From Chloroflexota bacterium (GTDB lineage Bacteria > Chloroflexota > Anaerolineae > Aggregatilineales > Phototrophicaceae), in the NCBI GenBank assembly GCA_016223085.1, contig JACRPS010000010.1, positions 248,001 through 312,000 on the forward strand: a DNA stretch of 64,000 nt, in the 5' to 3' direction. A model generated the notes under the pieces. It was not told where the DNA came from and did no database searches. It saw only the letters and a list, made by a program, of their open reading frames with translations. Below are positions 56,735 to 64,000 of the stretch, one piece after another. How positions within the stretch are numbered: position 1 is the stretch's first letter; each line of letters opens with the position of its first letter. The position numbers were made by a program, and so were the translations under genes.

Positions 56735-59026
56735 TCAATCGAGCACGGTCAGCGTCGGCAAATACAACACCGGCCCGATGTTGCGCCCGGTCGCGTCAAA
56801 GAACGTGACGCGATTCTGCGGCAGGCAGTCCGGCGTGCAGGCGAACACTTCCAGCGCCACCTGATACGGGCCGGGTGGCATGGCGCGGTTCAGCGGCAGC
56901 ACATAGCTGGCGGAGACGTAGCGGCTGGTATTCCAGCGGCGGGTTGGGTAGCCGCCGGGGTGGTGGAATGGCTGCTCGTTCCAGCGCGCGCCGGTGCGGA
57001 TATCCAGCAGGTACAGCAGCACGCGGTAGTTTTCCGGCAGGGCGCGCTGCGCCTGCCAGTACAGCGTCAGATCGAGTGTGTCACCGGAGCGAAACTGCGT
57101 TCCGTTCAGGCGGTATGCCAGCACGCTAAGGCCGGCGTCGGTGCGCATGGACAGCGACGTGGCGTGGTTCAGCGCATGTCCCGGCGGCAGGCGCAGCGAC
57201 AGCGGCGAGCCGGGCAGGACGGTCAGTGGCGTGAATAGCGCCGCGCAGCCGAGCGCCAGCGCCACCAGCCGCGCTTCAGCTTTTGTCAGCAGGGTAACAC
57301 CCTGATACACCGGCACGTAGCGGCGGAAGCGCCCCCAGGTGAGGATTAGCGCGATGGCGAGGGCAAGCCACGTGATAAGCCAGGCACCGAGACGCTCCTG
57401 GGTTGACCCCAGTTCCAGCACAAGCTGGCCGCCGCGTACCGGCGGAATCGTAACGCGCGTCAGGTTCGTTTGCGGATGCGGGAACAGGGGTATCAGGAGA
57501 CCATTGAGCGAGGCGCGCCAGCCGGGGAAGTACGCCAGCAGCACGTCCAGTGTAGCGCTGGCGCCGGTGCTGACCTGAAAGCGGCTGCTGTGAGTCTGTT
57601 CGCCCAGAAGCCCAACGCGCACCGGTACGCTGTCAGTCTGGCTGATGCTCACCCGATTGACGCAGCCGGACAGGTAACTTTCGACCAGCAAACGGTTTGG
57701 CGGCAAATGGTTTGGCAGGGTGGAGGGCACAGGCAGCGTCGGCGGCAGCGCCGCCACGCCATAGCCCGACTGTTCGTGCTGGATTTGCGCGGCGGCATCG
57801 TAACCACCAAACGGCTCCGTCACCGGGGGCGGGAGCCAGACCGGCGCGGCCAGAATCCAGATCAGAATCAACGTTGCTGGCAGCGCCACCCGCCGCCAGC
57901 GAGACGGCAGCGAGTCGCGCAGGTTCAGCGCCGCGCTGCCGCCGACGGCAGAGCTGAGGGTTATCACGCCCAGCAGCGCCGTTTCCCCCGGCAGCGCTAG
58001 CACGGTAACCACCGTTGTGACCAGCCCCGTCGCCAGAAAAAACGCCTGAATCGAGCGAAACTGGCGGCAGCGCAGGATGGCCGCCACGCCCAGCCCGGCG
58101 AACGCCAGCGCCGGCAGGCCCAGCGTGAACTGCGGCGGTGGTGTGAGATCGCTGCTGTCAGGTTGCTGCAGGGGCGCAACCAGCCCCGCCAGCGAGAGCC
58201 GGTATGGCGGCGCGGCCAGCGGCGGTCGCCAGTGAATCGCCGGTTGCTCCAGCAGCGCCGGTATCCAGAAACAGGCGGCCATACCCACGCCGAGCAACAG
58301 CCCGGCCATGACCAGCCGCCCGCGCGACCGGCGCAAGGCGAGGCGCTGCCAGAGCGCGAGCGTCAGCACCAGCACTATTCCGGCCAGCGCCAGACCCACG
58401 TGTGTGAACACCAGCGCCGCCGTCAGCAGCGCGACCAGCAGTACGTCCAGCGGGCGGCGGCGGAGCAGCAGTCGGTCGGCGCAGCCCAGCAGCGCGGGCA
58501 GCAGCGCCAGCGCCAGCATAACGGCCAAATCGCCCAGCAGATGCGGCGCGACCAACCCGGTATACGGACTGTAGAGGTATAGAACTGCTGCCAGCAGACC
58601 GGCGGCGGCGTTGGTTCGGCGCGTGACGAGGCTGTAAACGGCTGTGCCCGCCAGCACCAGCGCGAGGATATACGCCAGGCGCACGGCGGACACCGCATCG
58701 CCGGTCAGCAGCACCTGGAGCAGCCCGGCCAGAAACGGTGCGCCGGGTGGATAATAGTGCGGAAGCGGTGCGCCGTAGCCGCCCAGCGCGTAGGGCGACC
58801 AGCGCGGATACAGGCGGCCTTCCTGAAATGCAGCGGCGAAGTTGGCGGCTGCGTAGACGTAATTCTCACTGGCGTTGGTGTGGGGCAGGGTGGGCAGCGC
58901 GATGAACGGCCAGGCGACCAGCAGGCTGAAACCGATCACCAGCAGCAGACCCCAGTCAACCCCGCGCCGCGCCTGGCGCATCCAGTCGGGCAGGTCGGGA
59001 ATGGTAGTATCAATGGCGTGTGTCAT
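56735..59026 (-). CDS. Large YfhO-like polytopic membrane protein
   Basis: 763 residues. About a dozen transmembrane helices (for example GLLLVIGFSLLVAWPFIALP and VLLVALLTAALVFTHVGLAL) and a C-terminal beta-sandwich outer domain (VALEVFACTPDCLPQNRVTF). The first outer loop (SENYVYAAANFAAAFQEGRLYP, then RWSPYALGGYGAPLPHYYPP) matches the 6-pyruvoyl-tetrahydropterin-synthase-related/YfhO family of GT-C-like membrane proteins, thought to transfer sugars from lipid carriers. The acidic residue usual at the loop start is Glu next to Asn, so catalysis is uncertain. ATG 59026 follows GAGG; a frame extension to 59170 overlaps the divergent gene's promoter. Confidence 0.75.
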   Translation of the reverse strand: MTHAIDTTIPDLPDWMRQARRGVDWGLLLVIGFSLLVAWPFIALPTLPHTNASENYVYAAANFAAAFQEGRLYPRWSPYALGGYGAPLPHYYPPGAPFLAGLLQVLLTGDAVSAVRLAYILALVLAGTAVYSLVTRRTNAAAGLLAAVLYLYSPYTGLVAPHLLGDLAVMLALALLPALLGCADRLLLRRRPLDVLLVALLTAALVFTHVGLALAGIVLVLTLALWQRLALRRSRGRLVMAGLLLGVGMAACFWIPALLEQPAIHWRPPLAAPPYRLSLAGLVAPLQQPDSSDLTPPPQFTLGLPALAFAGLGVAAILRCRQFRSIQAFFLATGLVTTVVTVLALPGETALLGVITLSSAVGGSAALNLRDSLPSRWRRVALPATLILIWILAAPVWLPPPVTEPFGGYDAAAQIQHEQSGYGVAALPPTLPVPSTLPNHLPPNRLLVESYLSGCVNRVSISQTDSVPVRVGLLGEQTHSSRFQVSTGASATLDVLLAYFPGWRASLNGLLIPLFPHPQTNLTRVTIPPVRGGQLVLELGSTQERLGAWLITWLALAIALILTWGRFRRYVPVYQGVTLLTKAEARLVALALGCAALFTPLTVLPGSPLSLRLPPGHALNHATSLSMRTDAGLSVLAYRLNGTQFRSGDTLDLTLYWQAQRALPENYRVLLYLLDIRTGARWNEQPFHHPGGYPTRRWNTSRYVSASYVLPLNRAMPPGPYQVALEVFACTPDCLPQNRVTFFDATGRNIGPVLYLPTLTVLD

Positions 59027-59048
59027 AGCCTCATTGTAACGCAGGCGC

Positions 59049-59077
59049 TTGCTTTGCGTTGCTTGCGGTGCTATCCT
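59049..59077 (+). promoter_or_regulatory. Promoter of the GNAT-alaX operon
   Basis: TTGCTT (59049-59054), 17-base spacer, TATCCT (59072-59077) preceded by TGC, giving a TGN extension. About 28 bases before ATG 59105. Confidence 0.45.
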
Positions 59078-59104
59078 CTGTCCGTTTGGCAGGTCAGGGA
59101 ATTC

Positions 59105-59575
59105 ATGGGCGAACCAGTCATCCGGCGGGCGGCGGCAGCCGACCTTTCCGAACTTTCCCGATTGTGGCATGAGAAAAGAACAGTGCAGCAGCAGTTCGAC
59201 CGCCGCCTGACGCTGGCGCCGGATGGTCGCCGCCTGTGGCAGCGCAGCGCGGCGGCCTGGCTGGACGATCAGCGGTGCGCTATGATGGTCGGCGCGGGCG
59301 CTGGCGGCTTGCTGGGTTATGCCATCGGCTGGGTGCAGCCGAATCCCCCCGGCCTGTTACCGGAGTCTATCGGCGCGATCACCGATATTGCGCTCGATGC
59401 TCATGCCTATCAGGGTGGCCTGGGACGGGCGCTGGTGCAGGCGCTGCGCGAGTGGTTTCGCCAGCAGCATATAACCGATGTAGTGGCATATGTCCCTTAC
59501 CGGCAGGCGGTGGAGCAGGCGTTCTGGCGCTCGCTGGGCGCGGTGGAATGGATAGACATCCTGTGGCTGAAGTGA
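59105..59575 (+). CDS. GNAT family N-acetyltransferase
   Basis: 156 residues. The acetyl-CoA loop lies in HAYQGGLGRALVQALREWFR, after the strand IGAITDIALDA, and the end is QAFWRSLGAVEWIDILWLK. ATG 59105 has AGGGA five bases upstream. It is a tandem relative of the next gene: LREWFRQQ...AFWRSLG against LLDWFRQQ...AFWRSFG. The stop overlaps the next start (GTGA). Substrate unknown. Confidence 0.82.
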   Translation: MGEPVIRRAAAADLSELSRLWHEKRTVQQQFDRRLTLAPDGRRLWQRSAAAWLDDQRCAMMVGAGAGGLLGYAIGWVQPNPPGLLPESIGAITDIALDAHAYQGGLGRALVQALREWFRQQHITDVVAYVPYRQAVEQAFWRSLGAVEWIDILWLK

Positions 59576-60057
59576 CCATCCGGCAGATGACTGCCGATGA
59601 CGCCGACGCGATTGCCGGGTTGTGGCAGCAGTTGGTGGATTATCACCGCCGGCTTGACCCTAACCTGCCCGGCGCGGCGCATGGTGGCGCAAAACGCTAC
59701 GCGCGGCGGCTGGTGCAGCGCCTGGATGACCCCTATACGAGGGCATTTGTGGCGGAACGGGATGGGCAGGTCGTCGGGTTTGTTCTGGGTATGGTTGTGG
59801 ATTTGATGGCTGACATTTTTGACCAGGAACCGGGCGGCTTTCTGGCGGATATTTACGTCCAACCGGATTATCGTCGTCAGGGTATTGGGCATATGCTTGT
59901 CGAGGCGCTGCTGGACTGGTTTCGCCAGCAGCGCGTGGCCTATTTCGAGTGGCAGGTGGCCGTCCGGAATGAAGCAGGCCGCGCATTCTGGCGCTCGTTC
60001 GGTGGTCGGGAAGTGATGGTACGGATGCGGGCGGATTTGAAGGACGGCGGACGATGA
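59572..60057 (+). CDS. GNAT family N-acetyltransferase, tandem relative
   Basis: 161 residues. VTIRQMTADDADAIAGLW at the start and the acetyl-CoA loop VQPDYRRQGIGHMLVEALLD (Q/R-x-x-G-x-G in RRQGIG) make it a standard GNAT. It appears to have arisen by duplication with the preceding gene. The start is uncertain: GTG 59572 overlaps the previous stop, ATG 59548 would add eight residues. Coupled to alaX by a four-base overlap. Confidence 0.85.
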   Translation: MTIRQMTADDADAIAGLWQQLVDYHRRLDPNLPGAAHGGAKRYARRLVQRLDDPYTRAFVAERDGQVVGFVLGMVVDLMADIFDQEPGGFLADIYVQPDYRRQGIGHMLVEALLDWFRQQRVAYFEWQVAVRNEAGRAFWRSFGGREVMVRMRADLKDGGR

Positions 60058-60764
60058 CCCAACTGCTTTACCAGACCGACAGTTATATCAAAGAATTTTC
60101 GGCGGTGGTTACGGGGGTGGACGCCGAGCAGCACGGCGTATACCTGGACCGGACGGCGTTTTATCCGGGCGGCGGCGGACAGCCCAACGATACCGGTTGG
60201 TTGATCGCCAGCGATCAGCGGTACACGGTGACGAAGGTCGTCAAGGGCAATCTGCACATCATCGCCGAAGAGGACTTACCTGCCGTTGGTCAGACTGTGC
60301 AGGGAATCCTGGATTGGGAGCGCCGCTACCGGCTGATGCGGACGCACACGGCCATGCATATCCTGTGTGGCGTGGTCTGGCGTGACTATGGCGCGAGCGT
60401 GACCGGCGGCAACATGGAGCTGCTGGAAGGCCGGATGGACTTCGAGTTTGAACGGCTGCAAAAGGAACTGGTCAGCGAGATCGAAGCGAAGATCAACGCG
60501 GAAGTCGCGGCGGCGCGCGAGGTGCAGGTGAAGATTCTGCCGCGCGAGGAAGCCTTCCAGATTCCCGACCTGATTCGCACCAAAATAAACCTGCTGCCAG
60601 AGGGGATTCAGGAAGTTCGCACGGTGGAAATCGTTGGGCTGGATTTGCAGGCGGACGGCGGCACGCACGTCGCCAATACCCGCGAGGTGGGCACAATTCG
60701 CATCGCCGATTACAAAAGCAAGGGCGGTATCAATAAACGTATCTACATCAAATTGGACGAGTAG
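60054..60764 (+). CDS. alaX: Alanyl-tRNA editing protein AlaX
   Basis: 236 residues of the free-standing editing domain related to alanyl-tRNA synthetase; it hydrolyses Ser- or Gly-tRNA(Ala) made by mistake. The zinc pair H98-x3-H102 is in RTHTAMHIL, the second site in LQADGGTHVANTREVG supplies H205 but has Asp201 where AlaRS has Cys, a form I recall from AlaX proteins. The N-terminal glycine-rich block DRTAFYPGGGGQPNDTG is complete. Its TAG stop codon (60762-60764) is formed by palindromic repeat copy 11. Confidence 0.92.
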   Translation: MTQLLYQTDSYIKEFSAVVTGVDAEQHGVYLDRTAFYPGGGGQPNDTGWLIASDQRYTVTKVVKGNLHIIAEEDLPAVGQTVQGILDWERRYRLMRTHTAMHILCGVVWRDYGASVTGGNMELLEGRMDFEFERLQKELVSEIEAKINAEVAAAREVQVKILPREEAFQIPDLIRTKINLLPEGIQEVRTVEIVGLDLQADGGTHVANTREVGTIRIADYKSKGGINKRIYIKLDE

Positions 60765-60787
60765 GGACACGACACATCGTGTCCGAC
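60761..60787. repeat. GTAGGG palindromic repeat, copy 11 (end eroded)
   Basis: GTAGGGACACGA and TCGTGTCC pair, but the right end reads GAC instead of CTAC after a small deletion. It supplies the stop codon of alaX. Confidence 0.65.
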
Positions 60788-60794
60788 AAGAACC

Positions 60795-61802
60795 ATGATC
60801 GGCAAGACGTTACAGAATATCCAGATTTTCCTCGGCCCGGCGCGGGTGCGTATCTTCATCGTCTGGTTTGCGCTGACCGGCCTCGCCAGCCTGGTGCTCA
60901 ACGCGGTTGTGAACCAGTACAACTGGGTGCGCCCGGTGCAATCGCTGATTGTGATTGCATTTTTGATCGGAACGGGAATCATCATTGGCGGACGGCTGTC
61001 GCCCGGGGAGCGCGGGCGTTGGGCCGGCATCCTGACGCCGGCCTTGATCGCCGTGTTGATCGCGCTGCTGATCGCGCCGCAGTACAGCGCCGCGCTGATC
61101 GGTGGGGCGCTCGGTTGGATTGTGGCGGGCCTGCTGCTCACCCGCAGCCGGATGCCGATGGCGTATAAAGAAGCTGTGCGCTACCTGCGCAAGAACCAGT
61201 ACGAGCAGGCCGTGAAGGTGATGGATCGGGTTATAAAGGAAGAACCGGGTAATCCCAATCATTACCGTTTTCGCGCCGAAGTGCTGCGTGTGTGGGGCAA
61301 GCTCGACCGCGCTATCCGCGATTACCGGAAGATGACGGAACTCGCGCCGGAGTCGGCGCTGGCGTTTAACGGGTTGGCCGAAGTCTATCTCCAGGTCGGC
61401 AAATATGCTGATGCGCTCGAAGCGGCGCGCAAGGCCAATCAGCTTGCGCCGGACGACTGGGTGACGTATTACAACCTGGGCATGATTGAAGACCGGTTGA
61501 AGCAGTCGGCGGCGGTGGTGGAACACCTGCAACGAGCACTGGCGCTGAAGGTGAAGGAAAAGCGTCACCGTGCCCTGATCCATTTTTACCTGGCGCGGGC
61601 CTACAGCCGTCTGGGAGATGAGGCGGCGGCTCGGGAACAGGTTAAGGCGCTCAAGGGACAGTTTGCCGGGCTGGAAGAATGGGAAACGATTCTCAGGAGT
61701 GACCAGGCTGATACGCTGCGCGCCGTGCTGGGCGCGGACGTGCAGGCGGCGCAGGCATTAGCCGCCGATGACATCGGGCCAACTGCACTTAAAGAAGGAT
61801 GA
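60795..61802 (+). CDS. Membrane-anchored TPR protein
   Basis: 335 residues: three or four N-terminal transmembrane segments (IFIVWFALTGLASLVLNAVV, SLIVIAFLIGTGIIIGG, ILTPALIAVLIALLIA) and a cytoplasmic TPR region (AVRYLRKNQYEQAVKVMDRV, AIRDYRKMTELAPESALAFN, YADALEAARKANQLAPDDW). First of three consecutive membrane-TPR genes; the next start overlaps its end. No clear ribosome site, since its start abuts repeat copy 11. Function unknown. Confidence 0.75.
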   Translation: MIGKTLQNIQIFLGPARVRIFIVWFALTGLASLVLNAVVNQYNWVRPVQSLIVIAFLIGTGIIIGGRLSPGERGRWAGILTPALIAVLIALLIAPQYSAALIGGALGWIVAGLLLTRSRMPMAYKEAVRYLRKNQYEQAVKVMDRVIKEEPGNPNHYRFRAEVLRVWGKLDRAIRDYRKMTELAPESALAFNGLAEVYLQVGKYADALEAARKANQLAPDDWVTYYNLGMIEDRLKQSAAVVEHLQRALALKVKEKRHRALIHFYLARAYSRLGDEAAAREQVKALKGQFAGLEEWETILRSDQADTLRAVLGADVQAAQALAADDIGPTALKEG

Positions 61803-61804
61803 CC

Positions 61805-62677
61805 ATGCGCCGCTGGGTTCAGCCGTTTTTTCTGTTTGCCAGCCTGCTGCTGGCATTTGTCGGCGTGGCACTGTTTGCTGGCGGGCTGCTGGCGGAACTC
61901 TTGTCTTCGCGTAGTCAGTCACCAGAAGGATTGTCGCCGGCGATTCAGTGGGCGTTAACCGGCCTGTGTCTGGCGATTGTGATGATGACCGTATGGTTTG
62001 TAGTGGTCGGTTGGATGCTGGCGCGGCAGTCGCGGGCGCTCGGCTCCGGCTACGGTGATGCCTACCGCCTGATCGAAGCCTTCCGCTTCCGCGAGGCGAT
62101 TCCGCTGCTGGAACGCTCCATTCGAGAGGGCAAGGAAACCGCCGAAGTGCTGATGCTGCTCACCAGCGCCTATGCCTATACCGGGCAGTTGGGGAAAGCG
62201 CAGGCGACTGCCGACCGCGCAGTACGGCTGTTCCCGGATGACGCCGCCGCTTACACCACGCTGGCGAATGGCTACCGGATGCAGGCCATGTATGATGAAG
62301 CGGCGCGCGCGCTGCTGCAAGCCACCGAACTGGACCCCGACCAGCCGGTGATCTGGGCAGAACTGGGCTTTGCCTATCACTTCGCCGGCAATCGCGAGAA
62401 AGCAGTGGAGGCCTTCAAACGCGCGGCACAGCAACCCATGCCGGCCATGTACGGCGTGCGCGTGTATTATCATCTGGCCCAGGCCTACCAGACCAGCGGC
62501 GAGGCCGAACAGGCCGCCCGGTCGGCGGCCCGGATGATGAGCGCCCGCGATGGCCTGACCGCCTGGAAATCCAACCTGAACGCGCTGGAGGGCACGGCCT
62601 ACGGGCAGGCGCTGCGCTACGAAATCGCTGCCGTCGAGCAGGCGCTGGTCGAAGCCGACGCGGCAAATCTGGGATAA
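61805..62677 (+). CDS. Membrane-anchored TPR protein
   Basis: 290 residues: two N-terminal transmembrane segments (FFLFASLLLAFVGVALFAGG, ALTGLCLAIVMMTVWFVVVG) and TPR units (AYAYTGQLGKAQATADRAVR, ANGYRMQAMYDEAARALLQA, LGFAYHFAGNREKAVEAFKR). ATG 61805 is preferred for its AAGG spacing; ATG 61799 would overlap the preceding gene in an ATGA arrangement and is equally possible. Same architecture as both neighbours. Confidence 0.75.
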   Translation: MRRWVQPFFLFASLLLAFVGVALFAGGLLAELLSSRSQSPEGLSPAIQWALTGLCLAIVMMTVWFVVVGWMLARQSRALGSGYGDAYRLIEAFRFREAIPLLERSIREGKETAEVLMLLTSAYAYTGQLGKAQATADRAVRLFPDDAAAYTTLANGYRMQAMYDEAARALLQATELDPDQPVIWAELGFAYHFAGNREKAVEAFKRAAQQPMPAMYGVRVYYHLAQAYQTSGEAEQAARSAARMMSARDGLTAWKSNLNALEGTAYGQALRYEIAAVEQALVEADAANLG

Positions 62678-62692
62678 ATTCGTTTAATCCAC

Positions 62693-62722
62693 GTAGGGGC
62701 ATGGCACCGCCATGTCCCTATG
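62693..62722. repeat. GTAGGG palindromic repeat, copy 12
   Basis: GTAGGGGCATGGC and GCCATGTCCCTA flank ACC; one G-T wobble. An ATG in its right arm (62712) is in frame with the next gene but is not the likely start. Confidence 0.72.
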
Positions 62723-62738
62723 GCACAACGCGGGATTC

Positions 62739-63536
62739 ATGGGACGCTTAACTGCCTACATATTCAGCCGCTTTCGCCAGTGGGAACACCCGGCGCAGGT
62801 TGGCATGGCGCTGGCACTGGCGCTGCTGCTGGTCACGCTGGCGGTGGCAGCAGTCGGCCCCGCGAACCTGCGGCAGCCGGCGCTGATCGGGGCGTTTGGG
62901 CTGCTGTTTGCCGCGCAAATCATTTTTATGTGGGCGAACCGCCATCTGGTCACGCCGTTCACGCGGGCGCAGCGGGCCTATCTGGCGGAGGATTTTGCGA
63001 CAGCGCGGCAGATTCTGGAAACGCTGGACACGGCGGGTCAGGCCAACGTCCGTGCCTTAACGCTGCTCGGTAATACCTACAGACAATTGGGATTGTTGGG
63101 CGAAAGTGAAGATGCCTTAACAAAAGCCCTTAATTTTGACCCCGCTGACCCCTTTCCCCGCTACGGATTTGGGCGTACACTGCTGGTAAAGGGGTTGTAC
63201 GCTGACGCCGCCGAAGCCATTGCCCGCGCTCTGGCAGATGGCGCGCCGCCGGTTGTCCGTATTGATCTGGCGGAGGCGCTGTACCGGCAGGGGCGGGAGT
63301 CAGAAGCGCGTCCTATCCTGCAAACCGACCGGGTGATCGTCCAGGAGCCGTACCGTTTGCTGCTCGTGGATTATTTGCTGTATCGGATGGGGGCGGGCGA
63401 ACCGCCTGCCGCAGCCGTAGTGCGGGACGGACTGCCATTCTGGCAGGACCAGGCACGGCGCTTCCAGCACACCCCGTATGGTCAGGCACTGCTGGACGAC
63501 GTGCGGCAGATGCAGGCACTACTGGAGGAAAAGTAA
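62739..63536 (+). CDS. Membrane-anchored TPR protein
   Basis: 265 residues: two N-terminal transmembrane segments (VGMALALALLLVTLAVAAVG, IGAFGLLFAAQIIFMW) and TPR-type helices (AYLAEDFATARQILETLDT, LLGNTYRQLGLLGESEDALT, KALNFDPADPFPRYGFG). Start taken at ATG 62739 (MGRLTAYIFSRF), because the in-frame ATG 62712 lies in the palindromic repeat. Third of the series; its TAATG end overlaps the next start. Confidence 0.78.
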   Translation: MGRLTAYIFSRFRQWEHPAQVGMALALALLLVTLAVAAVGPANLRQPALIGAFGLLFAAQIIFMWANRHLVTPFTRAQRAYLAEDFATARQILETLDTAGQANVRALTLLGNTYRQLGLLGESEDALTKALNFDPADPFPRYGFGRTLLVKGLYADAAEAIARALADGAPPVVRIDLAEALYRQGRESEARPILQTDRVIVQEPYRLLLVDYLLYRMGAGEPPAAAVVRDGLPFWQDQARRFQHTPYGQALLDDVRQMQALLEEK

Positions 63537-64000
63537 TGCTCGGACGTGATGGCAACATCTCGATCATTCGTGTGGGGACGATTGCCGCGATCATCGGCAT
63601 TCTCGTCATCATCGGCGGCGTGGTATCGTTCTTCATTGATCGCGCGTCGCATCAGGTACCGCTGGAAATCGAGGTTTACCCCGGCGCGGTGCTGTGGGGG
63701 CAGCGCACCCATTCCGGCACAGCGCGCACCGTTTATTATCAGGTGGCGAATGCGTCGCCGGACGAGGTGAAGGATTTTTACCAGCAGAAGATGGATCAGT
63801 TTTACCCATCGGATGTGGAACTGGAACTGCGCACATGCAAGCGTAGCCCGCTGAGTGGTAACTTCCCCGAATATGATCGGGGCGAACCCGGCGTTGCCGC
63901 CTACCAGTGGAGCTGCATGTTTGACCGTTCGGGCTTCCAGATCACGCAGTCCACGCGGGTGAATATCCAGCCCGGCATCCAGTCCAACGGCACGGCGGGC
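63536..64000 (+). CDS. Membrane protein with outer domain, partial
   Basis: The first 155 codons are present and the gene runs off the right edge. One transmembrane segment (VGTIAAIIGILVIIGGVVSFFI) precedes an outer domain beginning VPLEIEVYPGAVLWGQ, with VYYQVANASPDEVKDFYQQK and two cysteines. The DEVKDFYQQKM stretch recalls small bacterial proteins that compare pseudo-energies of paired domains; no family is firmly recognised. GGAGG lies seven bases before the ATG, which overlaps the previous stop codon. Confidence 0.65.
   Translation, partial: MLGRDGNISIIRVGTIAAIIGILVIIGGVVSFFIDRASHQVPLEIEVYPGAVLWGQRTHSGTARTVYYQVANASPDEVKDFYQQKMDQFYPSDVELELRTCKRSPLSGNFPEYDRGEPGVAAYQWSCMFDRSGFQITQSTRVNIQPGIQSNGTAG

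Overview
The window looks like a chromosomal segment of a GC-rich (about 60% or more by eye) bacterium, most probably a member of the Chloroflexota (Anaerolineae-like). The basis is the gene families: a B12-binding radical SAM protein of the TIGR03960 type with its DUF2344 partner, Pro/Thr/Glu-rich giant secreted proteins, a GldA/GldF/GldG-type ABC system, YsnF/AvaK stress proteins, and an AAPP-like variant in RsmD that I recall from this phylum. No phage, plasmid, CRISPR, rRNA or tRNA feature was found. The phylum assignment is inference; no marker gene was aligned.

Region 1 (1-10.9 kb) is a methylated-amine catabolic locus. A Tat-exported peptide-type solute-binding protein (cut by the window edge) is transcribed leftward. 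A rightward series holds a PhyH-type dioxygenase, a BHMT-type methyltransferase, sarcosine oxidase subunits soxB-soxD-soxA-soxG, a second DAO-type flavoprotein and a URO-D-type methyltransferase. Together they would strip methyl groups stepwise from a betaine-like substrate, passing one-carbon units to homocysteine, tetrahydrofolate and possibly a corrinoid. The two directions start from back-to-back promoters whose -35 boxes form one palindrome.

Region 2 (10.9-31 kb) has the radical SAM gene, a DinB/roadblock pair, a one-finger C2H2 protein, a PfkB kinase/PsuG pseudouridine catabolism pair, and a 12.2-kb gene for a 4082-residue secreted subtilisin with a beta-helix and about fifteen tandem beta-rich repeats. 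DUF2344, two small membrane proteins and an SRAP DNA-protein crosslink repair protein follow.

Region 3 (31-32.5 kb) is a distinctly AT-richer patch with a HEAT-repeat gene and a DUF4258/DUF2283 pair, probably acquired.

Region 4 (32.5-56.7 kb) is mostly leftward housekeeping and stress genes: ftsK, an S1-domain protein, a four-gene rpoD operon, an ABC/GldG/DUF4340 operon, an Hsp70-HEAT operon, a YsnF pair and a TGS-uridine-kinase-like protein. After these come hpt-cca (rightward), rsmD with a degenerate ImmA/IrrE-like gene, and a second URO-D protein.

Region 5 (56.7-64 kb) has a large YfhO-like membrane protein, two tandem GNATs with alaX, and three consecutive membrane-anchored TPR genes followed by a cut-off membrane protein.

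Throughout, gene boundaries carry a dispersed family of 27-30 base palindromes beginning GTAGGGRC (twelve copies plus one half copy). Their arms differ between copies but mostly stay self-complementary, and they sometimes supply stop codons. Many promoters share an extended -10 of the form TGNTATAAT.
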